Shown in pieces: positions 5,298 through 7,024 of a stretch of 7,024 bases of DNA. The stretch lies in contig JAICHN010000275.1 in assembly GCA_025924845.1 (NCBI GenBank), positions 1-7,024 on the forward strand. The letters run 5' to 3'. The number at the start of each line of letters is the position of its first letter. Within the stretch, counting starts at the first letter, position 1. The translations under genes were made by a program, and so were the position numbers. Origin of the DNA: Chloroflexota bacterium. Its GTDB lineage: Bacteria > Chloroflexota > UBA5177 > JANWHV01. Under the pieces are notes generated by a model. That model was not told where the DNA came from. It ran no database searches and was given only the letters and a program-made list of their open reading frames with translations.

Positions 5298-7024
5298 ATG
5301 GCGCTCACGGATCCTTTCGTCCTTCCACGGGACATCATCCTCACGCCGGTCGCGACCCTGCCCGCCGCCCTCCGCGAACGACTCAACTGTGAAGACGGCG
5401 ACTACACCCTGACCCACCCCCGCGCGCGGACCTCGTCGCGCATCGTCGACGGTCAGACCGCAGCGCTGTTACAGGAGTTGCGTAACCCCACAACCATTGT
5501 CGAAGCGATCATCCGCTACAGCCAGGCGGCAGGCACGGACCCACAGGAGACGCTGGTTGCGGCCTATCCCATCATTGTACGTTTCATTCAGTCCGGACTA
5601 CTGGTCCCTGCCGATTCCGAAGAGGCCCGCCAGATTGCTCCCTCGTTCGCGGTGGATGGAAGCGTAGCCGGATTCACCATCCTACGGGTCATTCAAGTGT
5701 TGGCCGACACCGAGTTGTATCAGGTTCGCGGAGCGGAAGGCAGCGCGGCTGCGTTGAAAATTGCGCGAACGGACGCCGGACGAGCAGGGCCACTTATGGT
5801 GGCCCGCGAGGTGGCGATCTTGCGTGACCTGGACGGCCGGGTCAACCCCCCCTTGCTTGCGAGCGGCACCCTTGATGATCGGCCCTATCTTGTTACCGAG
5901 TGGTGCTCCGGTGGGCCGGTGAACGCGCGGGCCGATGAGTTACGCGCGCACCCAAACAGCAACACCCGTGCGCAAATACTGCGGCTCTGCTGTGCCATCT
6001 TAGATTCATATGCGCACCTGCATGCCCAGGGGGTCATTCATGGAGACGTGCATCCCCACAATATCATAGCGGCGGATGATGGTACCATCACGATCCTCGA
6101 CTACGGCGTGGCCCGCATGGAAGGCGCAGGTAGCCCATTGGCCCCGCCACTGCGCGCCGGAGTGGGATTCTTCTTTGAACCTGAATATGCCCAGACGCGC
6201 GCCACCCCGTACCCAGCGCAGGCCAGCATGGTGGGCGAGCAGTATAGCTTGGCAGCGCTGGTGTATCACCTCCTGAGCGGACGCCATTACCTCGACTTTT
6301 CTCTTGAAGAGCACGAGATGATGCGGCAGATCACCGAAGATACGCCGATTCCGTTCGTGCGATATGGTATCCGACCCTGGCCGGCGGTCGAATCCGCCTT
6401 GCGCAAGGCGTTGAGCAAGAATCCTAGCGATCGTTTCTCCTCAGTTATGGACTTTGCCGGCCAGTTAGGAGCCATTGCTGAGCAGGAGGTAAGTGATCAG
6501 CAGGCGCGCGAGGTTGCCGCTGCGGGAAGCGCGATGCCCCTGGCCCGCCTGTTAGACGAGACACTCCACCGCCTCGGGTTCGCCGGGCCGTTGCTACCAG
6601 ACGGCTTGACCCGCGCCCCGACCGCTTCCATCGTGAGCGGCGCCGCCGGTATCGCCTACGCTTTGTATCGGATAGCTTGTCTGCACGAGGATGCCGGTTT
6701 GCTATCGCTCGCCGATGTCTGGATATCAAAAGCCGCGGGGGATGTCACTAAGGCCACAGCTTTCTATAATGAGGTTCTCGACATCACGCCAGAGATCGTT
6801 GGCCCAATCTCGGTCTATCACATGGCCAGCGGCGTGCATTGTGTCCGATCCCTGATCAGCCAAGCCCTGGGCGATGCCGTCTCGCAGGAGGCGGCGATCC
6901 GCGCCTTCATTACGGCCTCCCAAGCTCCGTGCAAGCAGCTGGATCTCACGTTGGGGCGCGCCGGCACACTCCTGGCCTGTTCTCTTTTGCTCGATAGTCT
7001 GGATGAACAGCCCGCCAGGAGCCG
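5298..7024 (+). CDS. RRE-like/protein kinase/LanC-like fusion, lanthionine synthetase type (3' truncated by window)
   Basis: The frame is open to the window edge, giving 575 residues without a stop. Residues about 34-104 read as a PqqD-like winged helix (DYTLTH strand, IVDGQTAALLQEL helix, TTIVEAIIRY helix, then a helix ending SGLLVP), the fold of RiPP recognition elements. Residues about 125-395 are a protein kinase: Lys154 (ALKIA), Glu171, hinge LVTEW, catalytic HGD-x4-N (His248, Asp250, Asn255), DYG (268-270), PEY (295-297), EQYSLAALVYHLLSG (314-328) and NPSDRF (375-380). The glycine loop is degenerate, as in lanthipeptide kinases. From about 410 a LanC-like domain begins: SGAAGIAYAL (447-456), SVYHMASGV (505-513), DLTLGRAGTLL (549-559). 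The zinc ligands would lie beyond the edge. Expected action is phosphorylation of precursor Ser/Thr and Cys addition to form thioethers. Class III LanKC enzymes carry their lyase domain at the N-terminus; here an RRE-like domain takes that place and the lyase-like protein is encoded next door. A non-lanthionine kinase with a decayed LanC domain is the alternative. Confidence 0.88.
   Translation, partial: MALTDPFVLPRDIILTPVATLPAALRERLNCEDGDYTLTHPRARTSSRIVDGQTAALLQELRNPTTIVEAIIRYSQAAGTDPQETLVAAYPIIVRFIQSGLLVPADSEEARQIAPSFAVDGSVAGFTILRVIQVLADTELYQVRGAEGSAAALKIARTDAGRAGPLMVAREVAILRDLDGRVNPPLLASGTLDDRPYLVTEWCSGGPVNARADELRAHPNSNTRAQILRLCCAILDSYAHLHAQGVIHGDVHPHNIIAADDGTITILDYGVARMEGAGSPLAPPLRAGVGFFFEPEYAQTRATPYPAQASMVGEQYSLAALVYHLLSGRHYLDFSLEEHEMMRQITEDTPIPFVRYGIRPWPAVESALRKALSKNPSDRFSSVMDFAGQLGAIAEQEVSDQQAREVAAAGSAMPLARLLDETLHRLGFAGPLLPDGLTRAPTASIVSGAAGIAYALYRIACLHEDAGLLSLADVWISKAAGDVTKATAFYNEVLDITPEIVGPISVYHMASGVHCVRSLISQALGDAVSQEAAIRAFITASQAPCKQLDLTLGRAGTLLACSLLLDSLDEQPARS

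Noticed and set aside
1..7024. CRISPR arrays, tRNA/rRNA genes, insertion sequences, attachment sites
   Set aside because: No spaced repeat series, no tRNA-like cloverleaf or rRNA segment, no transposase motif and no terminal inverted repeats were seen on reading both strands.

Overview
The window is GC-rich, densely coded bacterial DNA with every recognisable gene on the + strand and only short gaps (about 4 to 116 nt). No rRNA, tRNA, transposase, CRISPR array or phage gene is visible, and nothing fixes the phylum. The general look (kinase/LanC fusions, PLBD-like Ntn hydrolases, GC-rich genome) would suit a free-living specialised-metabolite producer, but that is a guess.

The left half (46-3529) holds three complete genes for cytoplasmic-looking enzymes that all belong to families acting on C-N or ester bonds. 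They are a metal-dependent amidohydrolase of the amidohydrolase-2 type (46-1032), a serine-type glutaminase (1095-2054), and a phospholipase-B-like/C45-type Ntn hydrolase with a candidate Cys nucleophile (2138-3529).

The right half (3546-7024) looks like the core of a ribosomal peptide (RiPP) pathway. A 142-residue protein (3546-3974) has a short beta-strand-like N-terminal motif, a central cluster of five Cys among Ser/Thr residues, and a Gln-rich, coiled-coil C-terminal half; it is a plausible precursor or scaffold. Next comes a 400-residue protein (4091-5293) whose C-terminal half resembles the phospholyase/HopA1-like proteins of class III and V lanthipeptide pathways. Last is a large gene cut by the window edge (5298 to beyond 7024). 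Its product reads as a PqqD/RRE-like winged-helix domain, a protein-kinase domain with HGD...N and DYG motifs, and the start of a LanC-like (lanthionine synthetase C) domain.

Together these suggest a lanthipeptide-like pathway in which the lyase is a separate protein while kinase and cyclase are fused behind a built-in recognition domain. This sits between class III (lyase, kinase and cyclase fused) and class V (all separate). The precursor binds the recognition domain, the kinase phosphorylates Ser/Thr, the lyase eliminates phosphate, and the LanC domain adds Cys thiols; all of this is inference from family resemblance. The upstream hydrolases could release, trim or tailor the product, or supply ammonia or amino acids. 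Their link rests only on co-direction and spacing. Two RNA-level features deserve attention: a perfect 10-bp GC hairpin between the first two genes, and a set of mutually exclusive 9-bp pairings around the start of the Ntn hydrolase gene.
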